Shown one piece after another: positions 40,582 through 48,279 of a stretch of DNA of 64,000 bases; within the stretch, counting starts at the first letter, position 1, and each line of letters opens with the position of its first letter. Below the pieces are notes generated by a model. That model saw only the letters and a list, made by a program, of their open reading frames with translations, did not search any database and had not been told where the DNA came from. The DNA comes from Arthrobacter sp. M4 (GTDB lineage: Bacteria > Actinomycetota > Actinomycetes > Actinomycetales > Micrococcaceae): contig NZ_JAIWYX010000002.1 of the NCBI RefSeq assembly GCF_020251205.1, forward strand, positions 372,001-436,000. The letters are read 5' to 3'. Position numbers and translations under genes: made by a program.

Positions 40582-41895
40582 CTAGCGCTTAAGGCGGCGC
40601 CTTGCTCTGGCACTGCGTACATGAGATTTGCGATTTTGCTGGACGTTCGCACAGACGATTTGGGCGATGGCATGACGCAACGGGGAGGTTGGCGCAACTT
40701 CACTGAGAACGGAGCCTGTCAGTAATGAGGCGTCGCATGCGTCCAGGTCTGCGGGGAGGAAGCCCGCGATGTCCACAGCGGGACCGTACCGCTCCCAGGC
40801 GTCGCGGAGCTGGGCCTGCGGAGATCGTCCAACAGTCCCCACCCGGACTTTGTTGAGGATCACTGTGGGACTCGCATGCGGCACGCTGGTCTCCAGTTCG
40901 GCCAGCGCCCTAACCAGCCTTGGGATTCCGATCGGGTCGGCGGATCCGATCGCATAAAGGGTATCCGCCAACTCCAGGACTCGAAGTGTTGCCGCATTTC
41001 GACGCGGAGCGAGCGTGTCAAAGCTCAGTTCCTCGTCGGCTTCGAGCGAAAAGCCCGTGTCGACGATGACGACGTCGGCAATCGCCTTTGCTTTCTCCAG
41101 CACCATGGTGAGCGCCGGGGCGCGCAACTCAGTCCACCGATCAGCGCGGGTAATTCCGGACAGGACGCGCAGGGTTCCGGATTTGAGGAACACGGGTGTC
41201 GCGATTCGGCGCAGGGTGTCGAGATCCAGTTGGCCTTGGTCTGCCGCCCGGCACGCCTGCGCCAACCCGGCGGACTCGTCGAGCATGCCGAGAACCGCGG
41301 CCACGCTGGCTCCATAGCTGTCAGCATCAACCAGCAATACCGACTGCCCGTCGGCCGCGAGTTCTGCTGCCATGTTGACGGCAACGAGTGTCCTACCCGG
41401 CGAGCCGAGCGGTCCCCAGACTGCGATGATCCTAGCGTCACCTTCGACTTCCTGGGTTTCCTGGACGGGCGGAACAGTCGGATTCAGCGAGGCCGCTGGG
41501 TCGCTCAGGGAGCTTGCGCGCACTCCATCGGCGCTGAACCCAACGCCGGTCAGGCCTTCCACTGCCTCCGCAATATTCCGGGCCAACTCCGCAGAGTCCG
41601 CGTCCGGGCCCGCGACATAGGCACCGATCGCCCGGAGTCGCTGCGCTTCATCGTGGTGACCGGCAACGGCGACCACCGCGACGCCGACGGCGGCAAGCCT
41701 GTCCACGAGCGTAGCCGTCAGCTCTCCGCTGCCCCCGGCAATGACGGCGGCCCTCGCCAGTCCACTCTGGCATGCAGCCAGAAGCTCAGCCAGCTCCTCG
41801 CACCGCCGAACCACAATGATGTCGCCATGGAGCCGCTCAAGGCCGCCGACCAGATCCTCACCGGATTGGCCTACGGTAACGACAGGAATGGTCAT
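40582..41895 (-). CDS. CpaE/MinD-like ATPase with degenerate P-loop
   Basis: 437-residue protein: an N-terminal receiver-like domain (1 to about 130) and a C-terminal MinD/ParA-type fold. The P-loop reads WGPLGSPGRTLVAVNMA, where Lys is expected but Arg is found. VLLVDADSYGASVAAVLG (switch I) and DVVIVDTGF (Walker B) are present, and the tail is basic (RSARARRRLKR). ATG at 41893-41895 overlaps the SAF-gene stop (ATGA). CpaE proteins place Flp pilus machinery at the cell pole, but no tad/cpa secretion genes occur here. It may act as a positioning or scaffold protein; whether it hydrolyses ATP is doubtful. Confidence 0.78.
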   Translation of the reverse strand: MTIPVVTVGQSGEDLVGGLERLHGDIIVVRRCEELAELLAACQSGLARAAVIAGGSGELTATLVDRLAAVGVAVVAVAGHHDEAQRLRAIGAYVAGPDADSAELARNIAEAVEGLTGVGFSADGVRASSLSDPAASLNPTVPPVQETQEVEGDARIIAVWGPLGSPGRTLVAVNMAAELAADGQSVLLVDADSYGASVAAVLGMLDESAGLAQACRAADQGQLDLDTLRRIATPVFLKSGTLRVLSGITRADRWTELRAPALTMVLEKAKAIADVVIVDTGFSLEADEELSFDTLAPRRNAATLRVLELADTLYAIGSADPIGIPRLVRALAELETSVPHASPTVILNKVRVGTVGRSPQAQLRDAWERYGPAVDIAGFLPADLDACDASLLTGSVLSEVAPTSPLRHAIAQIVCANVQQNRKSHVRSARARRRLKR

Positions 41896-42536
41896 TTCGC
41901 CGATCCTGAAGGATTCCAGACCACTGCTACCTTGGCCTTGTTGGCAAGGGCACCGAGAAGCCTGGGCAATTGCTGTTCGTTGACCAGCACAAGAACAACG
42001 GTGGATCTCGATGCCCCAAGCGCCGAGGATGCCGGCGTGATGCTGGAAATTTCGACGGCTGGAAGCACCTTCTGCGGTTCGGCGAAACCGTTCCTCGAAT
42101 CGGGCGGGGAGACCCACACGTCCACCCGCGAGCCGGCGACGGCCTGTGTAGGCAGCGGATCGTCCAGGGTTACCGCCACGGGCTTTCGTTCGAGGGAATC
42201 CGGTGTGGCGAGACTACGTTTGGGCACAAGGTGTTGGGGTTCTATCCTTTGCAGGGCCACTCTGCCCTCAGGGAGCCCGTCATGCGCCTTTACGTAGTTG
42301 GATTCGACGTCGTCAAGGCGAACTTTGACAGTCATGAGATTGTCCGACGTAACCTTCTGCCCGACCTCGATGGCCTGCTTGGCCGCATACACTTCGGTGG
42401 TCCTATCCGCAGACCCCACAATAGTTATCACGCCAGCCACGGAAACCAAGACCAAGAGAATGCCAATGAGTAAGCGTGGGTCCTTCCACGACGGTCTTTT
42501 CAAGCGTATGGCCTGAGTATCTGTGGTCACGTTCAT
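41892..42536 (-). CDS. SAF-domain (CpaB/RcpC-like) membrane-anchored protein
   Basis: 214-residue protein with a basic cytoplasmic start, one membrane segment (about 28-50, LLIGILLVLVSVAGVITIV) and an outer SAF domain: VYAAKQAIEVGQKVTSDNLMTVKV, then a beta-rich C-terminal part. CpaB/RcpC relatives sit in the envelope and bind peptidoglycan in Flp pilus systems. The ATG at 42536 was chosen because GGGGAG lies about 8 bases upstream; the longer in-frame extension has no family features. It is first in an operon with the CpaE-like gene and is divergent from the small DNA-binding protein gene, with the repeat array between. Confidence 0.8.
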   Translation of the reverse strand: MNVTTDTQAIRLKRPSWKDPRLLIGILLVLVSVAGVITIVGSADRTTEVYAAKQAIEVGQKVTSDNLMTVKVRLDDVESNYVKAHDGLPEGRVALQRIEPQHLVPKRSLATPDSLERKPVAVTLDDPLPTQAVAGSRVDVWVSPPDSRNGFAEPQKVLPAVEISSITPASSALGASRSTVVLVLVNEQQLPRLLGALANKAKVAVVWNPSGSAK

Positions 42537-42605
42537 GCTGGCTTCTCCCCCTGCCACCCGCGCCGGCGGACAGCCGGCCATGCAATAAGTCTCTTCCAGA
42601 TTGCG

Positions 42606-42645
42606 CACCAAGAGAAACCTAACTGCACCAAATGACATCAAACTG
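42606..42645 (+). repeat. Tandem 10-bp direct repeats, candidate operator A
   Basis: Four units in exact 10-bp steps: CACCAAGAGA, AACCTAACTG, CACCAAATGA, CATCAAACTG. The core is CAYCAAA; the second unit is degenerate. It lies between the divergent SAF gene (ATG 70 bases away) and the BldC-like gene (ATG 43 bases away). The same core and period recur at 43633-43682. BldC of Streptomyces is known to bind direct repeats as head-to-tail multimers. Confidence 0.65.
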
Positions 42646-42688
42646 TGGATAACAACACAACCAGCAGCCCTGATGCGACAATGTAGGC

Positions 42689-42904
42689 ATGCCTCGCTTT
42701 TTGACACTGGCCGACGTGGCCGAGCAACTCCAGATCAATTCACCACAGGCCTACGCGCTGGTTCGCAGTGGCCAACTCAAAGCCATCCAAGTGGGTGGAC
42801 GCGGTCAATGGCGCGTGGAAGAAGCCATGCTTGAGCAATACATACAAGAGCGATACGCAGAAGCGAGTCGCATGATCGAAGAGTCGAAGTCGAAATCTTC
42901 TTAG
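42689..42904 (+). CDS. BldC/excisionase-type small DNA-binding protein
   Basis: 71-residue protein, almost all winged helix-turn-helix of the MerR/excisionase class: LTLADVAEQLQINSPQAYALVRSGQLKAIQVGG, wing residues GRGQWRVEE, then a charged helix and a Lys/Ser tail. It lacks a ligand-binding or dimerisation domain, like BldC. No Shine-Dalgarno sequence precedes the ATG; GACAAT about 6 bases upstream may be the -10 of a leaderless transcript. Direct repeats lie 43 bases upstream, suggesting autoregulation. A phage excisionase role is unlikely because no integrase is present. Confidence 0.85.
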   Translation: MPRFLTLADVAEQLQINSPQAYALVRSGQLKAIQVGGRGQWRVEEAMLEQYIQERYAEASRMIEESKSKSS

Positions 42905-42936
42905 CCAGCACCCTCCTGCCGGGCAAACATTCCGCC

Positions 42937-42969
42937 CTGGTGGTCGACCCCGCCTCGGTCGACCGCCAG
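42937..42969. terminator. Hairpin between convergent genes
   Basis: 13-bp arms (42937-42949 and 42957-42969, one mismatch) with a 7-base loop, in the gap between the BldC-like gene and the convergent 187-residue gene. There is no T-tract, so intrinsic termination is uncertain. Confidence 0.4.
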
Positions 42970-42985
42970 GCTGACAGTGCGCGCG

Positions 42986-43549
42986 TCAGTCGCCGAACCG
43001 GTGGGCTCGAATAGCTTCAACCGCCCGTATCGGCACCGTGACGACTGCCGAAACGTCATGACGCCTGCGCGACTCGCCCGGAACTGTGATTGCCAAATCA
43101 AAGAAGTCGCGCCCCACTCGGTCCACGACGCCGTGACGCATGCCCGGCTGTGATCCCATGAGGTGAACGGTCAACTCCTGCCTGTCCCGCGCCAGCCCTC
43201 GAATGGCACTCGCCAAGCCAAGCGCCTTTCGGACCTCAGAACGTTCAGCGACAGCTACCCGGCCCAATCCCTGCAAGCTCGCAACGGACCAGTATGGGAT
43301 GAGCCACTGGTGCGGACCATCATTGAGGACCAGCCATTCGCTCCCGGCGTGACCCAGGATGCCGCGCACTTTCACGCCGGAGCCAAGGTCCACAGTCAGG
43401 TTGGTCCCAAGCGCTCCGCGCAGCCTATCGACTAAATCAACGCCCGCCTGGTCCACGCGTGTGCGCTCCGAGGTTTCGGACTCCAAGCCGAGATACCGCC
43501 CGGCTGCCAACTGGGCTTCCATGTCCCCAAAGAGTGCATCCCATCGCAT
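42986..43549 (-). CDS. Conserved hypothetical protein, possible tandem Sm-like barrels
   Basis: 187-residue soluble protein of unknown function. Two similar beta-rich segments can be seen: NLTVDLGSGVKVRGILGHAG...EWLVLNDGPHQWLIPYWSVASL, and ELTVHLMGSQPGMRHGVVDRVGRDFFDLA...VTVPIRAVEAI. Both have the rhythm of small Sm/SH3-like barrels (strand, G-rich turn, strand, then a conserved I-P start of the last strand). This is an inference from pattern only. Its transcript appears leaderless (promoter at 43557-43586), and it faces the LysM gene across repeat array B. Confidence 0.75.
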   Translation of the reverse strand: MRWDALFGDMEAQLAAGRYLGLESETSERTRVDQAGVDLVDRLRGALGTNLTVDLGSGVKVRGILGHAGSEWLVLNDGPHQWLIPYWSVASLQGLGRVAVAERSEVRKALGLASAIRGLARDRQELTVHLMGSQPGMRHGVVDRVGRDFFDLAITVPGESRRRHDVSAVVTVPIRAVEAIRAHRFGD

Positions 43550-43556
43550 GTGCGCC

Positions 43557-43586
43557 AGCGTACGGAAGCCTGTTTTGACGGGTCAA
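43557..43586 (-). promoter_or_regulatory. Leaderless promoter of the 187-residue gene
   Basis: On the minus strand TTGACC (43581-43586), an 18-base spacer and TACGCT (43557-43562) are followed by 7 bases and then the ATG, so transcription should begin at the start codon. No Shine-Dalgarno sequence is present. The -35 lies in an inverted repeat TTGAC-N2-GTCAA (43575-43586). Confidence 0.65.
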
Positions 43587-43632
43587 TTCGCACAGGCACT
43601 TTCATCATCGTCTGGACAAATGCGAAGTTTCC

Positions 43633-43682
43633 GTCCAAACTTGGCTAAGTCGCATCAAATAACATCAAATTGCACCAAAGGC
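43633..43682 (+). repeat. Tandem 10-bp direct repeats, candidate operator B
   Basis: Five 10-bp units: GTCCAAACTT, GGCTAAGTCG, CATCAAATAA, CATCAAATTG, CACCAAAGGC. The last three match CAYCAAA exactly, as in array A at 42606-42645. The array ends 17 bases before the LysM gene ATG and begins 83 bases from the start of the divergent 187-residue gene, a position that would overlap the LysM promoter. Confidence 0.7.
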
Positions 43683-43699
43683 ACATTGGGGGATTTGCC

Positions 43700-44614
43700 A
43701 TGGAAAACGAGGTTCATCACACACGCTCAGACGCAGGCATGGCCGTCGCCATTCTCCTGCTGGGAGCAGTCCTTCTGCTTTCGGGCCACACCATGGCACA
43801 GCAATGGCACGGGCGAGAGGCGCTGGCATCCTTTGAAGAGCTTGCGGGAGTCACGGCCACAACCGCTGGCCTGGCGGTGGTCATGTGGTGGGTGTTGTCA
43901 TTCTTTGCAGCCCTTTTGGCCGCCGTCCTCAGCTACCGGGGATTCGACGGGAAGGCGGCCGCTGTCGCGAAGTTCAGCCCTGCCTTCATGCGGAGACTGG
44001 CGATCGCAGTACTCGGCCTTAGCCTCGTCGGAGCACCTATCGCCAACGCGGCGCCGTCTCACAGCATCCAGTCCCGGCAAAACCCGGAAATCGGAATCCA
44101 GGACCTAGAGGACCACAGCCGGCAAGACAGGCCGTCACATGTGGCTACACCATCCTGGTCACCGACCAAGGCACAGCAGGTACGCCTTTCACCGCAATGG
44201 AATGCCACAGATCAGAAGCTGTCTGCCTCAAAACCCAACAGTCTCGCAGCGAGCTCCGAGTCGTTGCGATTGCCCACCAACAGACCCAATGGTGAAGAAT
44301 CGCCTGATCCGCAATGGCAACCCACGCCGCAGTCGCAGGTGCCGGGGCTCCCCGGACAGGACGCTCCGAGGACCACCACCGCCACATTTCAATCGCAATC
44401 CGATCAGCGCGATGTAGTGGTGACAGCCGGGGACACGCTGTGGAACATCGCGGCCGAGGATCTTGGACCTCTGGCAACGGACGTTGAAATTGCGCGGGAA
44501 TGGCCTCGCTGGCATGACACAAACCGTGGTGTCATCGGTGACGATCCAAATCTGCTTCGCCCCGGACAAGTGCTCCACGCGCCCGCCCGGCTGGCGCCTT
44601 CACTGAGCTACTGA
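43700..44614 (+). CDS. LysM-domain membrane protein
   Basis: 304-residue protein with three hydrophobic segments in the first 115 residues, a long Ser/Gln/Pro-rich outer linker and one C-terminal LysM domain (about 238-297: VVVTAGDTLWNIAAEDLG, NPNLLRPGQVLHAPA-type end). LysM binds peptidoglycan, so this links membrane and wall. GGGGGA precedes the ATG at 43700; an upstream in-frame ATG at 43670 lies inside the repeat array and was rejected. It is 18 bases before the Rv3235-family gene and probably cotranscribed with it. Confidence 0.85.
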   Translation: MENEVHHTRSDAGMAVAILLLGAVLLLSGHTMAQQWHGREALASFEELAGVTATTAGLAVVMWWVLSFFAALLAAVLSYRGFDGKAAAVAKFSPAFMRRLAIAVLGLSLVGAPIANAAPSHSIQSRQNPEIGIQDLEDHSRQDRPSHVATPSWSPTKAQQVRLSPQWNATDQKLSASKPNSLAASSESLRLPTNRPNGEESPDPQWQPTPQSQVPGLPGQDAPRTTTATFQSQSDQRDVVVTAGDTLWNIAAEDLGPLATDVEIAREWPRWHDTNRGVIGDDPNLLRPGQVLHAPARLAPSLSY

Positions 44615-44632
44615 GCGTGGGGAGAAAGCGTT

Positions 44633-45187
44633 ATGAGCTCAGCATCTGTCGTCGATACTTCCAACACCACCATCAGCACGACCGTCGCGCTTTCCGGGGC
44701 CAGCGAAGGCCGGTCCCTGAAACTCGTACGGCGGCCACGGAATGCCGGCGTCGGCAATTCAGAAGCAGCACCGGGTGAACGCGGCACATCCGCGTCATCA
44801 TGGAATGAGCGCCCCAGCCCGCAACCCAGCCTCGGAGCAGTGGAACGAGAAGTCCGGGCCGTGGCGCACAAGATCAGCCAAGCCGCCGTCGAAGTTCTCG
44901 CCGGAACAAGGCCAGCACAACAGTTGTCCCGCTGGCTCAGCCCACGATGCTACTCAGCACTTACCCACCGGGCGGCGTTGACGCGTGCACAAGCAGCACG
45001 CAACCGTGCCTCGGGGACCAGGCTGCATCGCAACCCGCAGGTTCGCTCCGTGCGTGCCTGCGCAATCACCGTGGATATTTGCGAAGCCTCAATAGTCGTA
45101 AGCGAAGATCTTCGCGCCAGGGCTGTCGCCATGCGCTTGGAGAGAACAGATGAGGCGTGGCGCATCACGGAACTCGAAATCGGCTGA
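44633..45187 (+). CDS. Rv3235-family protein
   Basis: 184-residue protein with a disordered first 65 residues and a conserved C-terminal domain: VREVRAVAHKISQAAVEVLAG-like helix, RPAQQLSRWLSPRCYSAL, RNPQVRSVRACAITVDICEASIVV, then AVAMRLERTDEAWRITELEIG. This matches the family of M. tuberculosis Rv3235, which also lies upstream of secA1. Function is unknown; a link to secretion is suggested only by conserved position. GGGGAGAAAG gives the binding site. Confidence 0.83.
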   Translation: MSSASVVDTSNTTISTTVALSGASEGRSLKLVRRPRNAGVGNSEAAPGERGTSASSWNERPSPQPSLGAVEREVRAVAHKISQAAVEVLAGTRPAQQLSRWLSPRCYSALTHRAALTRAQAARNRASGTRLHRNPQVRSVRACAITVDICEASIVVSEDLRARAVAMRLERTDEAWRITELEIG

Positions 45188-45266
45188 GTCCGCCTTCGGG
45201 TTTCCGATGAAGAGCGGCGGCAACTTGGGAGACCAACACCCAGCGCTCCAGGGCGATGATGAGAAA

Positions 45267-45302
45267 AGAAGCTGCCCGGAGGATCCCCTCCGGGCAGCTT
45301 CT
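45267..45302 (-). terminator. Terminator downstream of secA
   Basis: Perfect 16-bp stem (45267-45282 with 45287-45302) and 4-base loop. The U-tract is on the minus strand (AAAA at 45264-45267 on the plus strand), so it mainly serves secA, 126 bases past its stop. On the plus strand it follows the Rv3235-family gene without a T-tract. Confidence 0.85.
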
Positions 45303-45427
45303 CTGATGCTTTGTCCGTGCAGCGTATCCGCGTGACCTTATTGTCAGGGCCGCCAATCCCCGCCGCTCCTGCTTAGCGACGATTCCTGGAGTCTGAGCCG
45401 AACGTCGCGCCCCGAAAACAACCTTTG

Positions 45428-48169
45428 TTAGCGGCGCCGCTTCCGGGAAGCACGGCGGGGGTTCTCCTGGGCGGCGGCTTTGGCCGGATTGCCGGAGCGG
45501 CCTGAGCTCCTTGCTTCAACGCGCGTCTGGGTTCCGCCAACCTCGTCCGGGGCCGTGTACTGCAGCTGCGCCGGCTTTTCCGGAGCAGCGAGCCCGGCCG
45601 CCCGGATCTGGGCGTCGTGGTGTTCAGTGTGCTCAGTGGCTGCGCCAGCATCAACTACCACGTCTTCTGCTGGCGTGACCTCCACTTCCAGATTGAATAG
45701 GAATCCGACGCTCTCCTCGCGGATGGCCTCCATCATTGCCTGGAACATGGTGAAGCCCTCACGCTGGTACTCGACCAGCGGGTCGCGCTGGGCCATCGCC
45801 CGCAGGCCGATGCCCTCCTTCAGGTAGTCCATCTCATAAAGATGTTCCTGCCACTTACGTCCAATGACGGACAAGACAACGCGGCGCTCAAGTTCGCGCA
45901 TGTTGTCCGAACCGATGGCTTCTTCCCTAGCCTGGTAGGCAAGCCGTGCGTCAGACAGGATCTCCTCCTTGAGGAAATCCACTGTGACGCGGGACTTGCC
46001 GCCCGCCTCATCAATGATTTCCTGGGACGTGACGCTGACAGGATAGAGAGTCTTGAGATTGGACCAAAGCTGGTGGAAGTCCCAGTCGTCCCCAGTCCCC
46101 TCAGCCGTTGCGGCATCGATCATTGCAACCAGGGTGTCCTCAAGGAAGAACTGGACCTTTTCGTGGAGGTCGTCCCCTTCCAGAATGCGACGCCGGTCGC
46201 CGTAGATCGCTTCACGCTGCCGGTTGAGGACGTCGTCGTACTTGAGGACGTTCTTCCTCTGCTCTGCGTTCCGGCCTTCAACCTGGCCCTGTGCCGATGC
46301 AATCGCCCTGGAGACGAGTTTGGATTCGAGGGCGACGTCATCCGGAACGGAGCTGTTCATCAAACGCTCAGCGGCTCCGGAGTTGAAGAGGCGCATGAGG
46401 TCGTCAGTGAGGGAGAGATAGAACCGCGACTCCCCCGGGTCGCCCTGACGTCCGGAACGACCACGCAACTGGTTGTCGATTCGCCTGGATTCGTGCCGTT
46501 CTGTTCCCAGAACGTAGAGGCCACCCAGTTCCAGGACCTCTTCGTGTTCTTCTTTGACGGCCTGCTTGGCAGCTTCCAGCACACCGGGCCACTCGGCCTC
46601 GTACTGCTCCGAGTTCTCCTCCGGGTCAAGGCCGCGCTTGGCCATTTCCGCGACGGCTGTGAATTCGGCGTTTCCGCCGAGCATGATGTCGGTGCCGCGG
46701 CCGGCCATATTGGTAGCAACGGTCACTGCGCCCTTGCGGCCGGCCTGTGCAACAATGGCGGCCTCCCGTGCGTGGTTCTTGGCGTTCAGGACTTCGTGCC
46801 GGACACCTTCCTTGGCGAGGAGTTTGGAGAGGTATTCGCTCTTCTCCACACTTGTGGTACCGACCAGGACAGGCTGTCCCTTCTCATGCCGCTCCTGGAT
46901 GTCCCTGACCACAGCGTCAAACTTGACGATCTCGTTTTTGTACACAAGGTCCGACTGGTCGATGCGCTGCATGTCCTTGTTTGTGGGAATGGGCACAACA
47001 CCGAGCTTGTACGTGCTCATGAACTCGGCGGCCTCGGTCTCAGCTGTACCGGTCATGCCTGAGAGCTTGGCGTACATACGGAAGTAATTCTGCAGCGTGA
47101 TGGTTGCCAGCGTCTGGTTTTCGGCCTTGATCTCGACGCCTTCCTTGGCTTCGATGGCCTGGTGCATCCCCTCGTTGTAGCGCCGTCCTGCGAGGATACG
47201 TCCTGTGTGTTCGTCGACGATCAGGACCTCTCCGTCCAGGACTACATAGTCCTTGTCCCGCTTGAAGAGTTCCTTGGCCTTGATCGCATTGTTCAGGAAG
47301 CCGATAAGAGGGGTATTGGCGGATTCGTAGAGGTTCTGGATTCCCAGGTAGTCCTCTACCTTTTCGATGCCGGCTTCCAAGACTCCGACTGTCCGCTTCT
47401 TCTCGTCGACTTCGTAGTCGCTTTCCGCGTTCAGGCGCAGCACGACCTTGGCGAATTCGGAGTACCAACGGTTTGCGTCGCCCTGTGCGGGACCCGAAAT
47501 AATGAGCGGCGTCCTGGCCTCGTCAATCAGGATCGAGTCCACTTCGTCGACAATCGCGAAGTGATGTCCGCGCTGCACCAATTCGGTCTTGTCCCAGGCC
47601 ATGTTGTCGCGCAGGTAATCGAATCCGAATTCGTTGTTGGTGCCGTAGGTAATGTCGGCGGCATACTGCTGGCGGCGGATGGACGGGTCCTGGTTCGCAA
47701 GGATGCAACCGCTGGTGAGTCCAAGGAAGCGGTAGACACGGCCCATGAGGTCCGACTGATATTCGGCCAGGTAGTCGTTCACCGTTACGACATGGACACC
47801 CTTTCCGGACAGGGCGTTCAGGTAGGCGGGAGCGGTGGCAACCAGCGTCTTACCTTCACCGGTCTTCATCTCCGCGATGTTCCCCAGATGCAGGGCAGCA
47901 CCACCCATCATCTGAACATCGAAGTGCCGCATGCCCAGAGTGCGCGATGCTGCTTCACGCACGTTCGCGAAGGCCTCGGGCAACAGGTCATCCAGGTGCT
48001 CCCCGTCTTCGTAACGGGTCCGGAGCCGGTCGGTTTCCTCGCGCAGCTCGGCATCGCTGAAGGTCTTGAAGGTGTCTTCCAGGGCATTGATGGCGTCGGC
48101 ATAGTTCCGCAGTTGTTTCAGGGTCTTCTTGTCACCTGTGCGGAGGATTTTTTCGATGAGTGATGCCAC
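45428..48169 (-). CDS. secA: Preprotein translocase ATPase SecA
   Basis: 913-residue motor that drives unfolded proteins through SecYEG. Visible: the nucleotide site [66 protein letters not shown], and the [11 protein letters not shown] helical scaffold. The C-terminus ends in a basic tail (RRASRKRRR) without the CxCxnCH/C zinc-binding motif used for SecB, as is usual in actinobacteria. GTG start with GGGAG 9 bases upstream. The position beside Rv3235- and hpf-type genes marks it as the housekeeping SecA1 orthologue. Confidence 0.97.
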   Translation of the reverse strand: MASLIEKILRTGDKKTLKQLRNYADAINALEDTFKTFSDAELREETDRLRTRYEDGEHLDDLLPEAFANVREAASRTLGMRHFDVQMMGGAALHLGNIAEMKTGEGKTLVATAPAYLNALSGKGVHVVTVNDYLAEYQSDLMGRVYRFLGLTSGCILANQDPSIRRQQYAADITYGTNNEFGFDYLRDNMAWDKTELVQRGHHFAIVDEVDSILIDEARTPLIISGPAQGDANRWYSEFAKVVLRLNAESDYEVDEKKRTVGVLEAGIEKVEDYLGIQNLYESANTPLIGFLNNAIKAKELFKRDKDYVVLDGEVLIVDEHTGRILAGRRYNEGMHQAIEAKEGVEIKAENQTLATITLQNYFRMYAKLSGMTGTAETEAAEFMSTYKLGVVPIPTNKDMQRIDQSDLVYKNEIVKFDAVVRDIQERHEKGQPVLVGTTSVEKSEYLSKLLAKEGVRHEVLNAKNHAREAAIVAQAGRKGAVTVATNMAGRGTDIMLGGNAEFTAVAEMAKRGLDPEENSEQYEAEWPGVLEAAKQAVKEEHEEVLELGGLYVLGTERHESRRIDNQLRGRSGRQGDPGESRFYLSLTDDLMRLFNSGAAERLMNSSVPDDVALESKLVSRAIASAQGQVEGRNAEQRKNVLKYDDVLNRQREAIYGDRRRILEGDDLHEKVQFFLEDTLVAMIDAATAEGTGDDWDFHQLWSNLKTLYPVSVTSQEIIDEAGGKSRVTVDFLKEEILSDARLAYQAREEAIGSDNMRELERRVVLSVIGRKWQEHLYEMDYLKEGIGLRAMAQRDPLVEYQREGFTMFQAMMEAIREESVGFLFNLEVEVTPAEDVVVDAGAATEHTEHHDAQIRAAGLAAPEKPAQLQYTAPDEVGGTQTRVEARSSGRSGNPAKAAAQENPRRASRKRRR

Positions 48170-48279
48170 GTGAAGTTGCTCCCAGTCCTATGCTGCCGAA
48201 ATTCTGGCGGTTTCAGTCTACGGGAGAAGACCTATACCACGTTGACGGTTTCCCCAAGAGCGGATAAGCCTGACTCGAT

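Noticed and set aside
40876..42297. Long open frame opposite the CpaE/SAF genes (plus strand), and similar ones at 45842-47062, 47162-48163, 3386-4432 and 318-1283.
   Set aside because: They are the antisense or off-frame reading of well-supported genes, with no family motifs and arginine/proline/glycine-rich composition typical of high-GC shadows.
40582..42536. Flp/Tad pilus cluster.
   Set aside because: SAF and CpaE-like proteins are present, but no CpaF ATPase, TadB/C or pilin gene is found.
42689..42904. Phage excisionase as identity of the 71-residue protein.
   Set aside because: No integrase, attachment-site repeat or other phage gene is nearby, and repeat arrays suggest a regulator.
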